Under the pieces are notes generated by a model. It had not been told where the DNA came from. It was given only the letters and a program-made list of their open reading frames with translations, and did no database searches. A stretch of DNA of 64,000 bases from Clavibacter sp. VKM Ac-2873 (GTDB lineage: Bacteria > Actinomycetota > Actinomycetes > Actinomycetales > Microbacteriaceae), in the NCBI RefSeq assembly GCF_015351075.1, contig NZ_JADKRS010000001.1:186001-250000 (forward strand). The letters run 5' to 3'. Shown piece by piece: positions 55,855-63,743 of this stretch. The translations under genes and the position numbers were made by a program. How positions within the stretch are numbered: position 1 is the first letter of the stretch; each line of letters starts with the position of its first letter.

Positions 55855-57192
55855 TCAGAGCATCTCGAGGTTGGAGCGCAGCTCGTAGGGCGTCACCTGG
55901 GCGCGGTAGTCGCGCCACTCCTGCCGCTTGTTGAGCAGCACGTAGTTGAAGACCTGCTCCCCCAGCGTCTCGGCGACGAGCTCGGAGCGCTCCATGAGCT
56001 GGATCGCGTGGTCCAGGCTCGACGGCAGCGGCGCGTACCCGAGGGCGCGGCGCTCGGCGTCGCTCAGGGTCCACACGTTGTCCTCGGCCTCGGCCGGGAG
56101 CTCGTAGCCCTCCTCGATGCCCTTGAGGCCCGCAGCCAGCATGAGCGAGAAGGAGAGGTACGGGTTCGCGGCGGAGTCGATCGCGCGGTACTCGACGCGG
56201 GAGCTGTTGCCCTTGTTGGGCTTGTACAGCGGCACGCGCACGAGCGCGGACCGGTTGTTGTGGCCCCACGTCACGAAGCTCGGCGCCTCCCCGCCGCCCC
56301 AGAGCCGCTTGTAGGAGTTGACGAACTGGTTCGTCACCGCGGTGATCTCGGGCGCGTGCTTGAGCAGGCCCGCGATGAACTGCCGGCCGATGGTGGAGAG
56401 CTGGTACTCGGCGCCGGATGAGTAGAACGCGTTGACGTCGCCCTCGAACAGGGACATGTGCGTGTGCATCCCGCTGCCGGGGTGCGCGGCGAGCGGCTTC
56501 GGCATGAACGTCGCGTAGACGCCCTGCTCGATCGCCACCTCCTTGATGACCGTGCGGAACGTCATGATGTTGTCGGCCGTCGTGAGCGCGTCCGCGTAGC
56601 GGAGGTCGATCTCGTTCTGGCCGGGGCCTGCCTCGTGGTGGCTGAACTCGACGGAGATGCCGAGGTCCTCCAGCATGCGCACCGAGCGGCGGCGGAAGTC
56701 GTGCGCCGTGCCCCCGGGCACGTTGTCGAAGTAGCCCGCCGCGTCGACCGGCTCGGGCCCGTCGACGCCGAACTCGCTCGACTTGAGCAGGTAGAACTCG
56801 ATCTCGGGGTGCGTGTAGAAGGTGAAGCCGCGGTCGGCGGCCTTCTCCAGCGTGCGCTTGAGGACGTTGCGGGGATCCGCGATGGCGGGCTGCCCGTCGG
56901 GCGTCGAGATGTCGCAGAACATGCGCGCGGTCGGGTCGATCTCGCCGCGCCACGGGAGGATCTGGAACGTCGTCGGATCCGGGTGGGCGAGCATGTCGGC
57001 CTCGTACGAGCGGGTGAGGCCCTCGATGGCCGACCCGTCGAACCCGAGGCCCTCCGCGAACGCGCCCTCGACCTCCGCCGGGGCGATCGCCACCGACTTG
57101 AGGGTGCCGGTCACGTCGGTGAACCACAGGCGCACGAACTTGATCCCGCGCTCCTCGATCGTCCGCAGGACGAAGTCACGCTGCTTGTCCAT
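55855..57192 (-). CDS. glnA2: Glutamine synthetase-like GlnA2
   Basis: A 445-aa type I glutamine synthetase family protein, start at ATG 57192 (GAGAGGGTGG upstream). FDGSAIEG, MPKPLAAHPGSGMHTHMSLF and NRSALVRVP are present. At the adenylylation loop, where GlnA1 has DLYELPPEE, this protein reads NVWTLSDAE, so the modifiable Tyr is Trp. It should therefore escape GlnE. Whether it makes glutamine or a gamma-glutamyl derivative, as reported for some actinobacterial GlnA2-like enzymes, is open. Confidence 0.93.
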   Translation of the reverse strand: MDKQRDFVLRTIEERGIKFVRLWFTDVTGTLKSVAIAPAEVEGAFAEGLGFDGSAIEGLTRSYEADMLAHPDPTTFQILPWRGEIDPTARMFCDISTPDGQPAIADPRNVLKRTLEKAADRGFTFYTHPEIEFYLLKSSEFGVDGPEPVDAAGYFDNVPGGTAHDFRRRSVRMLEDLGISVEFSHHEAGPGQNEIDLRYADALTTADNIMTFRTVIKEVAIEQGVYATFMPKPLAAHPGSGMHTHMSLFEGDVNAFYSSGAEYQLSTIGRQFIAGLLKHAPEITAVTNQFVNSYKRLWGGGEAPSFVTWGHNNRSALVRVPLYKPNKGNSSRVEYRAIDSAANPYLSFSLMLAAGLKGIEEGYELPAEAEDNVWTLSDAERRALGYAPLPSSLDHAIQLMERSELVAETLGEQVFNYVLLNKRQEWRDYRAQVTPYELRSNLEML

Positions 57193-57277
57193 CCACCACC
57201 CTCTCGTCGGTGTCCAACCTACCGGCTGACCAGGGGTCGGGCGGAGCGCGCGCGGGGCCCGCCGTAGACTCCGAGGC

Positions 57278-58147
57278 ATGCAGAGCCCCGACGCTGCCGT
57301 CACCCCGCCCGATCCCGCCCGCCTCCCGAGCGAGCCCGCCGGACCGCCCAAGCGGGTCCGGATCCGGCACTTCGCCCGGGCCAAGGAGCAGGGCCTCCCG
57401 ATCACGGGGCTCACCAGCTACGACATGCTCACGGCCGGCATCTTCGACGAGGCCGGCATCGACTTCCTGCTCGTCGGCGACTCCGCCGGGAACACGGTGC
57501 TGGGCTACGACACGACCGTGCCGGTCACCGTGGACGAGCTGATCCCGCTCGCCCGCGCCGTCGCCGGATCCGCCGCACGGGCCCTCGTCGTCGCTGACCT
57601 GCCATTCGGGTCCTACGAATCGGGGCCGGACCAGGCGCTCGCGACCTCCGTGCGCTTCATGAAGGAAGCCCGCGCCCACGCCGTGAAGCTCGAGGGCGGG
57701 GTGCGCAGCGCCGAGCAGATCCGTCGCGTCGTCTCCTCCGGCATCCCCGTGATGGGCCACATCGGCTTCACCCCGCAGAGCGAGCACGGGCTGGGCGGAC
57801 ACATCATCCAGGGCCGCGGCGACGCCGCGGAGGCGCTCCTCGCGGACGCGCGCGCCGTCCAGGACGCGGGCGCCTTCGCCGTGGTGCTCGAGATGGTGCC
57901 GCAGGAGATCGCCCGGCGCGTGAGCGAGGAGCTGCGCATCCCCACCATCGGCATCGGCGCCGGGAACGGCACGGACGGTCAGATCCTCGTCTGGACCGAC
58001 TTCGCCGGCCTCACGAGCGGCCGCGTGCCGAGGTTCGTCCGGCGCTACGCGGACATGCGCGCGGTGCTCCTCGACGCGGCGATCCGGTACCGGGAGGACG
58101 TCGTCTCGGGCGCGTTCCCTGCCGAGGAGGAGAGCTACTCCGACTGA
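57278..58147 (+). CDS. panB: Ketopantoate hydroxymethyltransferase
   Basis: A 289-aa (beta/alpha)8 enzyme that transfers hydroxymethyl from methylene-tetrahydrofolate to 2-oxoisovalerate, the first step of pantothenate synthesis. The metal-binding [22 protein letters not shown] and the catalytic Glu region EMVPQE are visible. A non-conserved 30-residue N-terminal tail. Single gene; panC is not adjacent. Confidence 0.95.
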   Translation: MQSPDAAVTPPDPARLPSEPAGPPKRVRIRHFARAKEQGLPITGLTSYDMLTAGIFDEAGIDFLLVGDSAGNTVLGYDTTVPVTVDELIPLARAVAGSAARALVVADLPFGSYESGPDQALATSVRFMKEARAHAVKLEGGVRSAEQIRRVVSSGIPVMGHIGFTPQSEHGLGGHIIQGRGDAAEALLADARAVQDAGAFAVVLEMVPQEIARRVSEELRIPTIGIGAGNGTDGQILVWTDFAGLTSGRVPRFVRRYADMRAVLLDAAIRYREDVVSGAFPAEEESYSD

Positions 58148-58155
58148 GCTGGGGC

Positions 58156-58338
58156 TCAGCCGTCGTCGCGGTCCTCGGCGGCCCACTGCTCGGCCCGCTC
58201 GCGGAGCCGCTGCGGAGCCTTGGCCGCCTCCTCCGCCGTGGCGAAGGGGCCGATCCGATGGGCCGCAGGGGACAGCATCCCCTTCTCCACCTCGCCCGTG
58301 CGGTCGTCGTACCAGTACTGCTCGTCGCTGTCGCTCAT
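58156..58338 (-). CDS. Small SPOR-like protein
   Basis: A 60-aa acidic protein (YWYDDRTGEVEKGM, then IGPFATAEEAAKAPQRL). The second half fits the start of a SPOR-type fold. The family is small, actinobacterial and of unknown role. ATG at 58338 chosen as family-like; weak ribosome site. Convergent with panB, 8 bases apart. Confidence 0.7.
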   Translation of the reverse strand: MSDSDEQYWYDDRTGEVEKGMLSPAAHRIGPFATAEEAAKAPQRLRERAEQWAAEDRDDG

Positions 58339-58412
58339 GCTGCCGATGCTAGGCCCGTCCGCCCCGCGCGCGACGGCCGGACGGCGTCGGGCGAGCCGGT
58401 AGGGTCGCTTCC

Positions 58413-59234
58413 ATGAGCGAGGACGCGACGACCGCAATCGGCATCGACATCGGCGGGACCGGCATCAAGGGCGCCATCGTGGACGTCGCCACCGGCGAGC
58501 TGCGCAGCGAGCGCGTGAAGCTGCCGACGCCCCAGGGCGGCGAGCCGGACGACATCGTCGCCACCGTGAAGCAGATCATCGACGCGCTCGGCGATGTGCC
58601 CGCGGGCACGCCGCTCGGCGTGTGCTTCCCCGCCGCGATCGTCCACGGCACGACCATGTCGGCCGCGAACGTCTCCCCCAGCTGGATCGGCCTCGAGGCC
58701 GAGAAGCTGTTCGAGGAGCGCCTGGGGCTCGAGATCACCTTCGTCAACGACGCGGACGCGGCCGGCTACGCGGAGGCCCGCTACGGCGCGGCCAAGGACG
58801 TGCGCGGCCTCGTCATCATGACCACGCTCGGCACGGGCATCGGCACGGCCCTCATCCACGACGGCGTCCTCATCCCCAACGCCGAGCTCGGCCACATGGA
58901 CGTCGCGGGCCGCCGCGACTTCGAGCGCCGCGCCTCGTACGCGGCCAAGGAGCGCGCGCACCTGAACTGGAAGCGCTGGGCCGCCCGGCTGCAGGTGTAC
59001 TACGGCCAGCTCGAGAAGCTGATGTGGCCGGAGCTGTTCATCGTCGGCGGCGGCGTGTCCAAGAACCACAAGCACTTCCTGCCGCTGCTGCGCCTGCGCA
59101 CCCCGATCGTGCCGGCGGAGCTGCGCAACAACGCCGGGATCATGGGCGCGGCTGCTCTCGCGGCGCACGCGGCCGGGGCCATCACGCACGCCCCGGCGTC
59201 CGACCTGGTCGACAAGACCAAGCCCGAGGACTGA
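58413..59234 (+). CDS. ppgK: Polyphosphate glucokinase
   Basis: A 273-aa ROK-fold kinase phosphorylating glucose with polyphosphate or ATP. The phosphate-1 motif is GIDIGGTGIKGA (9-20), GTGIGTAL follows, the glucose-binding NDADAAGYAE is present, and the PpgK-specific C-terminus (FIVGGGVSKNHKHFLPLL) is clear. Length typical for actinobacterial PpgK. Confidence 0.95.
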   Translation: MSEDATTAIGIDIGGTGIKGAIVDVATGELRSERVKLPTPQGGEPDDIVATVKQIIDALGDVPAGTPLGVCFPAAIVHGTTMSAANVSPSWIGLEAEKLFEERLGLEITFVNDADAAGYAEARYGAAKDVRGLVIMTTLGTGIGTALIHDGVLIPNAELGHMDVAGRRDFERRASYAAKERAHLNWKRWAARLQVYYGQLEKLMWPELFIVGGGVSKNHKHFLPLLRLRTPIVPAELRNNAGIMGAAALAAHAAGAITHAPASDLVDKTKPED

Positions 59235-59254
59235 CGCACCCCAGCCCGGACGAC

Positions 59255-59292
59255 GGAAGCGGTCGGACCCCCGAGGGGATCCGACCGCTTCC
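59255..59292 (+). terminator. Terminator downstream of ppgK
   Basis: GGAAGCGGTCGGA (59255-59267) pairs perfectly with TCCGACCGCTTCC (59280-59292), with an additional inner CCCC/GGGG pairing. It also lies 14 bases past the 3' end of rnpB on the other strand. Confidence 0.8.
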
Positions 59293-59308
59293 GCGTCTGG
59301 CGCGTGGT

Positions 59309-59697
59309 GCGGATGGGCCGGCTGATACGCCGGGTTCTGTCCCGGTGCCTCAGGCACCATGGACGGCCATCTATCTCGGAGCTGCGTCGCCGCAGCCCTC
59401 CAGCGGTCTACCCGGGGACTGGACGAGCAGCCTGTGCGTCCCCTGTTCGACCTTGCTCCGGGCGAGGTTTGCATAGCCGACCCGATCACTCGGGCCGCTG
59501 GTGGTCTCTTACACCGCCGTTTCACCCTCACCCGCCGCTTCCGCGACGGGCGGTCTGCTCTCTGTTGCACTGTCTCGCGGGTCACCCCGGGTGGGTGTTA
59601 CCCACCGCCCTGCTCTACGGAGCCCGGACGTTCCTCGACGCGGTCTCCCCCTCTCGGGATCCACCGCGGCGCGACCGTCTTGCCGACCCATCCGCGG
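59309..59697 (-). ncRNA. rnpB: RNase P RNA, bacterial type A
   Basis: Read on the minus strand the region contains the universal RNase P RNA segments in order: GAGGAACGTCCGGGCTC, AGTGCAACAGAGAGCAGACCGC, GGGTGAAACGG, AGAGACCACC, and near the 3' end GATAGATGGCCGTC and ACAGAACCCGGCGTATCAGCCGG. The P1 helix forms between the two ends: GCGGATGGGTCGGC (59682-59695 complement) with GCCGGCCCATCCGC (59309-59322 complement). It is the catalytic RNA that trims tRNA 5' leaders. The exact ends are estimated from P1. Confidence 0.95.
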
Positions 59698-59733
59698 GGT
59701 CGAGTCTAGGGCAGCGTGCGGGTGGCGCTCCCG

Positions 59734-60468
59734 CTAGAGGCCGGACTCGTCCGTCCGCACGAGGATCGCGTTGCTCTCGGGGTCGATGACGACGTCGTCG
59801 GGCGCGCGCTTGCGGAGCGCGTCCAGGTCGCTCTGGTGGAGGGCGATGTTGCTGCCGAGGGAGATCCCTCGATGCAGCATGGCGGCGCCCACGCCGTACC
59901 GTGCGCGCTGCTTCTCGTAGAGCGCGAGGAGGTCATCGGGGAACCGCGGCGCGAGCGCGTCCCGGTCCTTCCGCGCCTGCTCGGCCTGCGCGCGCAGCTC
60001 GACGGCCGCGGCGTCCCGCTCCGCCTCCACCGCGCCGAGGCGATCGGCGAGCGCGTCCCGTTCGACGGCCACCTCGGCCTGCGCGGCCTGGGCCTCCTCG
60101 AGACGCTGCATCACCTCGAGCTCGACCTCCTCGAGGGTGTCGCGGCGACGCAGCAGCGACTCGAGCTCGCGCTCCAGCGCCTGCACGTCCTTCGAGCTGC
60201 CGCCCGCCTCGATGCGGGTGCGGTCGCGGTCCATGCGCGCCTGCACGACCGCCACGTCGGACTCGATGCGCGAGAGCTCGGTCTGGGCGTCCTCCACGAC
60301 GCCCGTCCTCTCCCCGAGCCGACGGCGGACGAGCTCCATCTCCCGCTGCAGCTCCTCGATCCTCTTCAGCTGCGGGAGCTGCGCGAGCTGGCGCGTGAGG
60401 TGCGTGAGCCGGGTGTCGATCTCCTGCAGGTCGAGGAGCTCCTTCTGGATGCTCGGATCGGCTTTCAT
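59734..60468 (-). CDS. Coiled-coil zf-RING_7-type protein lacking its cysteines
   Basis: A 244-aa protein with a long coiled coil (about 5-180: IQKELLDLQEIDTRLTHL through EQARKDRDALAPRF) followed by a globular tail that aligns with the C4 zinc ribbon of the zf-RING_7/CT398 family. In the family the tail has a CxxC pair and CxxCGRIL. Here the corresponding segments are RGISLGSN and DPESNAILVR, with no Cys anywhere. Function unknown; the zinc-less version may still keep the fold. Encoded directly upstream of rnpB and downstream of the Nif3-like gene on the same strand, an order common in actinobacteria. Confidence 0.85.
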   Translation of the reverse strand: MKADPSIQKELLDLQEIDTRLTHLTRQLAQLPQLKRIEELQREMELVRRRLGERTGVVEDAQTELSRIESDVAVVQARMDRDRTRIEAGGSSKDVQALERELESLLRRRDTLEEVELEVMQRLEEAQAAQAEVAVERDALADRLGAVEAERDAAAVELRAQAEQARKDRDALAPRFPDDLLALYEKQRARYGVGAAMLHRGISLGSNIALHQSDLDALRKRAPDDVVIDPESNAILVRTDESGL

Positions 60469-60559
60469 GCTCTCCCTCTCGTGGTGCGGCTCCGCCGGTG
60501 TGGGGCGAGCACGCGATGCGTGTGTCGTGGATGCGCGGGACCGCCCGCGCGGCGGCCGC

Positions 60560-61387
60560 TCACTGCGTGACGGCGAAGTCCCAGGGGTCGGTGCGCATGT
60601 CGCTGACGGTGACCTCCACGTCGGGGAGCGCCGCCCGCAGCGTGCCGGCGGCCTGGTCGAGCCACAGCCACTCGCTCGCCCAGTGGGACGTGTCGATGAG
60701 GTACGGCGTGCCGCCGCGGAGGGCAGCGGACTCGCGCGCCTCGCTGGCCGGGTGATGGCGGAGGTCGGAGGTGATGTAGACGTCGGCGCCGACCACCTCG
60801 GGCGCGGCCAGCAGCGAGTCGCCGGCTCCCCCGCAGAGCGCCACGCGGGTCACGGGCGCGTCGTAGGGGCCCGCGACGCGGATCCCCGTCGCCGTGGGCG
60901 GCAGGATCCGGGCCAGCTCGCCGGCCAGGCGGCCGAGCGACGTCGGCGCGGGCAGGTCGCCGACGCGGCCGATGCCGCGCACGCCGTCCCCGGCCGGGTC
61001 GATCGGCCGCAGGGTCTCGGGCACGAGGCCGAGGAGCGCCGCGAGCCGACCTGAGGTGCCCTCCTCGACCACGTCGGCGGTGGTGTGCGCGGCGTGCAGG
61101 GCGCAGTCGGCGCGCACGAGGTCGGCGAGGAGCGCTCCCTTGTAGCCGGTCTCGGCGATGGTGGTGACGCCGCGGAGCAGCAGCGGGTGGTGCACGAGCA
61201 GCAGGTCGGCGTCGGCGGCGACGGCCTCGTCGACCGTCGCGCGGACGGCGTCGACGGCGAGGTGGATGCGGCGGACCGGCCGACGCGGATCCCCCGAGAC
61301 GAGCCCGGAGGCGTCCCAGTCGGACGCGCCCGCGGGAGGCCATGCGTCCTCGACGACCCGGACGACGTCGGCGAGGGTGGGGATCAC
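60560..61387 (-). CDS. Nif3-like dinuclear metal centre protein
   Basis: A 275-aa protein of the Nif3/YbgI/YqfO family, whose hexamers bind two metals. Metal-ligand motifs: HHPLLL near residue 66, AHTTADV near 98, and the late HWASEWLW. The GTG at 61387 begins VIPTLADVVRVVE, the family-typical N-terminus; the upstream frame extension is Arg/Pro-rich noise. Role unknown in bacteria, with a possible GTP-cyclohydrolase-like link. Confidence 0.9.
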   Translation of the reverse strand: MIPTLADVVRVVEDAWPPAGASDWDASGLVSGDPRRPVRRIHLAVDAVRATVDEAVAADADLLLVHHPLLLRGVTTIAETGYKGALLADLVRADCALHAAHTTADVVEEGTSGRLAALLGLVPETLRPIDPAGDGVRGIGRVGDLPAPTSLGRLAGELARILPPTATGIRVAGPYDAPVTRVALCGGAGDSLLAAPEVVGADVYITSDLRHHPASEARESAALRGGTPYLIDTSHWASEWLWLDQAAGTLRAALPDVEVTVSDMRTDPWDFAVTQ

Positions 61388-61716
61388 CTGCCCATCGTAA
61401 CGAAGGGGCGACCGCCGCCCGTCCCGGGCCGCGCGCCCGTCAGCCTCGGCGCGTGTCGCGGCGGGTGCGTCCGTCGCCCCGCGCCGCGTCGGGCGCGACG
61501 CCCGGCGACGGCACGAGCGGCTCGAGCGGCCAGAGGCTCCGCTGGGCGGATCCGCGGTGGGTGCTCGACCCATGCGTCGCGGCGTCGACGACCGACCATG
61601 CGGCGGCGCCATCGGCCGTGTCGGAGCTCATGCGTGGATGCTACCGCGACACGCCCGCGACGACGCGGGCCGCGCGGCCCGTGGACATCGCGATCGGGCG
61701 GGTGCGGCCCGGCTCG
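61388..61716. other. Intergenic stretch between Nif3-like gene and bioN
   Basis: About 330 bases of GC-rich sequence. It holds one weak minus-strand reading frame (61440-61631, listed separately). I see no RNA gene, clear operator or good terminator. Confidence 0.5.
61440..61631 (-). CDS. Small hypothetical protein, doubtful
   Basis: A possible 63-aa product (MSSDTADGAAAWSVVDAATHG then Arg/Pro-rich). No ribosome site is visible, and the C-terminal half is low complexity. It may be a spurious frame; kept because it fills most of an otherwise empty 330-base gap. Confidence 0.25.
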   Translation of the reverse strand: MSSDTADGAAAWSVVDAATHGSSTHRGSAQRSLWPLEPLVPSPGVAPDAARGDGRTRRDTRRG

Positions 61717-62328
61717 TCACCTCACCCCGCGGGCGGTGAGCGCGTCGCCCAGCTGGTCGGCGTGCTTGAGGGCGACGACGAGGAAGGGGACGACGAAGGT
61801 CCGGAGTCCTGGACGTGCCCCCCGCGCGCGCTGCGCCTCGCGGACGTCGGCGGCCAGGCGTCCGAGGACCGGGACGGTGCCGGCGGTCACGGTGAGGAGC
61901 AGCGAGATCCGCTCCGTGTCGAGGCCGAGCCTCCGCAACGGACCCAGGCCGCGCTCGATGCCGTCGAGGAGCGCGGTCATGGAGGTCGTGAGGACGAGCA
62001 GTCCGGCGACGGCGATCGCCGACGTCACGCGCGCCGTGTTCGCCACCGCGGGCTCGGGCCCGAGCAGCACGAGCTGGCTGACGAGCGTGACGAGCATCAG
62101 CCAGCGCACCGCGCGCACCTGTTCGGCGAGGCGGCGGAGGCCGAGGAGGCCGTCGCCGAGCTGCGCGGCCGCGTAGGCGACGACGGCCACGGCGACCGCG
62201 GTGCCCGCCGCCCACCAGGTGGACGGCAGGAGCGAGACGCCGAGCACGACCACCATGAGCGCCACCAGCTCGGGTCCCGCCGCCATGCGCTCGAGGCGAC
62301 CGGGTCGTCGCGGCTCCGTCGACGTCAT
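61717..62328 (-). CDS. bioN: Energy-coupling factor transmembrane protein (EcfT/BioN)
   Basis: A 203-aa CbiQ/EcfT-type protein, somewhat short, with four to five helices. The two Ala-Arg-Gly coupling motifs are RARGARP and LTARGVR near the C-terminus; these contact the ATPase. The start overlaps the ATPase stop (ATGA). With bioM and bioY it forms a biotin ECF importer. Confidence 0.9.
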   Translation of the reverse strand: MTSTEPRRPGRLERMAAGPELVALMVVVLGVSLLPSTWWAAGTAVAVAVVAYAAAQLGDGLLGLRRLAEQVRAVRWLMLVTLVSQLVLLGPEPAVANTARVTSAIAVAGLLVLTTSMTALLDGIERGLGPLRRLGLDTERISLLLTVTAGTVPVLGRLAADVREAQRARGARPGLRTFVVPFLVVALKHADQLGDALTARGVR

Positions 62329-63029
62329 CCGAGCATCGCCTCGTACTCGGCGATGACCGGGGCGGGAGCTCCCGTGCGGATGAGGCGGCCGTCGGCGAAC
62401 AGGATGGCGGCGTCGCAGCGCGCGGCGGCCGCGAGGTCGTGGGTGACGAGCACGAGGCGGTGGCCCTCCTCGAGGAGGTGGTCCGCGACCCGGCGGGCGT
62501 TCCGGGCGTCGAGGTACGCGGTGGGCTCGTCGGCGATGACGAGCTCGGGGCGCCGGACGAAGGCCCCCGCCAGCGCGAGCAGCTGCTTCTGCCCGCCGGA
62601 GAGCTCGTGCGACGACCGGTCGGCGAGGTGCTCGATGCCGAGCCGGCGGAGGGCCTCGGCGACCCGGGCGTCCGACTCGGCGCGGGGCAGGCGCTCCGGC
62701 CGCAGGGAGAACGCGACGTCCTCGGCGACGGTGGGCATGACGATCTGCGCGTCGGGGTTGCTGAAGACGAGGGCGACGCGTCGCCGGAGCTCCCGGGATC
62801 CGCGCTCCGGGTCGATGCCCAGCACGGCGAGATCCCCCGTGGTGCGTCCGACGAGCCCCCCGACGAGGCGGGCGAAGGTGCTCTTGCCCGAGCCGTTCTC
62901 CCCGATCACGGCGAGGGTGCGCGCATCCGCGTCGAGCGTGACGTCGTGCAGCGCCTCGACGTCGCCGAGGCGCACGCCGACGCCGGCGAGGTGGAGGGCC
63001 GCCGCGCCGACCCCGTCCGTCGGGGTCAC
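62325..63029 (-). CDS. bioM: ECF transporter ATPase (EcfA/BioM)
   Basis: A 234-aa ABC ATPase. Walker A GENGSGKST (about 43-51), Q-loop NPDAQIV, signature LSGGQKQLL, Walker B ELVIADEP and the H-loop LVTHDLA are all intact. The GTG start overlaps the bioY stop (GTGA). It energises biotin uptake via BioN. Confidence 0.92.
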   Translation of the reverse strand: MTPTDGVGAAALHLAGVGVRLGDVEALHDVTLDADARTLAVIGENGSGKSTFARLVGGLVGRTTGDLAVLGIDPERGSRELRRRVALVFSNPDAQIVMPTVAEDVAFSLRPERLPRAESDARVAEALRRLGIEHLADRSSHELSGGQKQLLALAGAFVRRPELVIADEPTAYLDARNARRVADHLLEEGHRLVLVTHDLAAAARCDAAILFADGRLIRTGAPAPVIAEYEAMLG

Positions 63030-63667
63030 CTGGCGGTCGCCGCCGCGGCGTCCCGCCGTGCCGTGGTCCAGCCGGTCGGACGACGGAAGGCGCGGGGGTA
63101 GCCGCGCGCCAGCGTCATCACGATCCCCGTGGCGATGGCGGCCTTGATGAGGTCGCCGGGGAGGAAGACGAGGCTGGTGTAGGCGGTCTGCGTCAGCGGC
63201 AGGCGCGTGACGAGGCTCTGCACGGGGATCCCCACGGCGTAGATGACGAGGATCCCGCCGACCACCATGGCCGCGGCCGTGCGCCACACGGTGGGTCGTC
63301 GGCCGCCGAGGTGGACGAGGAGCCCGACCACGGCGGCTCCGGGGATCCAGCCCACGAGGTAGCCGGCGGACGGGCCGAGGAAGACGCCCAGGCCGCCGGT
63401 CCCTCCGGCGAGCAGCGGCAGCCCCACCGCGACCAGGACGAGGAGGACGGCGAGGGCGAGGGCCCCGAGACGCGGCCCGAGGACGGCGCCGGCCAGCATC
63501 ACGCCGAGCGTCTGGGCGGTGATGGGCACGCTGCCGAGGACGCTGATGCTGCCCGGCAGCCCGAGCACCGCGACGACGGCGGCGAGCACGGCGACCCGCG
63601 CGAGGTCGGTCGCGTCGAGGTGGGCGCGCCGGTCGGCGCGCAGGGGCTGGGTGCGGGACGGGGTCAT
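63026..63667 (-). CDS. bioY: Biotin transporter substrate-binding component BioY
   Basis: A 213-aa membrane S-component with about six helices. The family features VPITAQTLGVMLAGAVLG, GPSAGYLVGW and FLPGDLIKAAIA (biotin pocket) are clear. ATG behind GAAGGAAG. First gene of bioY-bioM-bioN, read away from the operator region at 63703-63730. Confidence 0.95.
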   Translation of the reverse strand: MTPSRTQPLRADRRAHLDATDLARVAVLAAVVAVLGLPGSISVLGSVPITAQTLGVMLAGAVLGPRLGALALAVLLVLVAVGLPLLAGGTGGLGVFLGPSAGYLVGWIPGAAVVGLLVHLGGRRPTVWRTAAAMVVGGILVIYAVGIPVQSLVTRLPLTQTAYTSLVFLPGDLIKAAIATGIVMTLARGYPRAFRRPTGWTTARRDAAAATAR

Positions 63668-63702
63668 GGGCTTCCTTCAGCACGAGGCGGTCGACAACGA
63701 CC

Positions 63703-63715
63703 TGAACGATGTTCA
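63703..63715. promoter_or_regulatory. BioQ-type operator 1
   Basis: TGAAC-GAT-GTTCA, a perfect palindrome matching the TGAAC-n3-GTTCA core described for the TetR-family biotin regulator BioQ in actinobacteria. Lies in the divergent bioY/bioQ promoter region. Confidence 0.8.
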
Positions 63716-63717
63716 CC

Positions 63718-63730
63718 TGAACGGCGTTCA
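63718..63730. promoter_or_regulatory. BioQ-type operator 2
   Basis: TGAAC-GGC-GTTCA, a second perfect copy 15 bases from the first and just upstream of TATAGT (63732-63737), a probable -10 box for the rightward gene. Confidence 0.82.
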
Positions 63731-63743
63731 CTATAGTGGCGGC

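Noticed and set aside
59509-59709. Several small reading frames inside 59300-59700
   Set aside because: The stretch is the RNase P RNA gene; the conserved RNA segments and P1 helix account for it.
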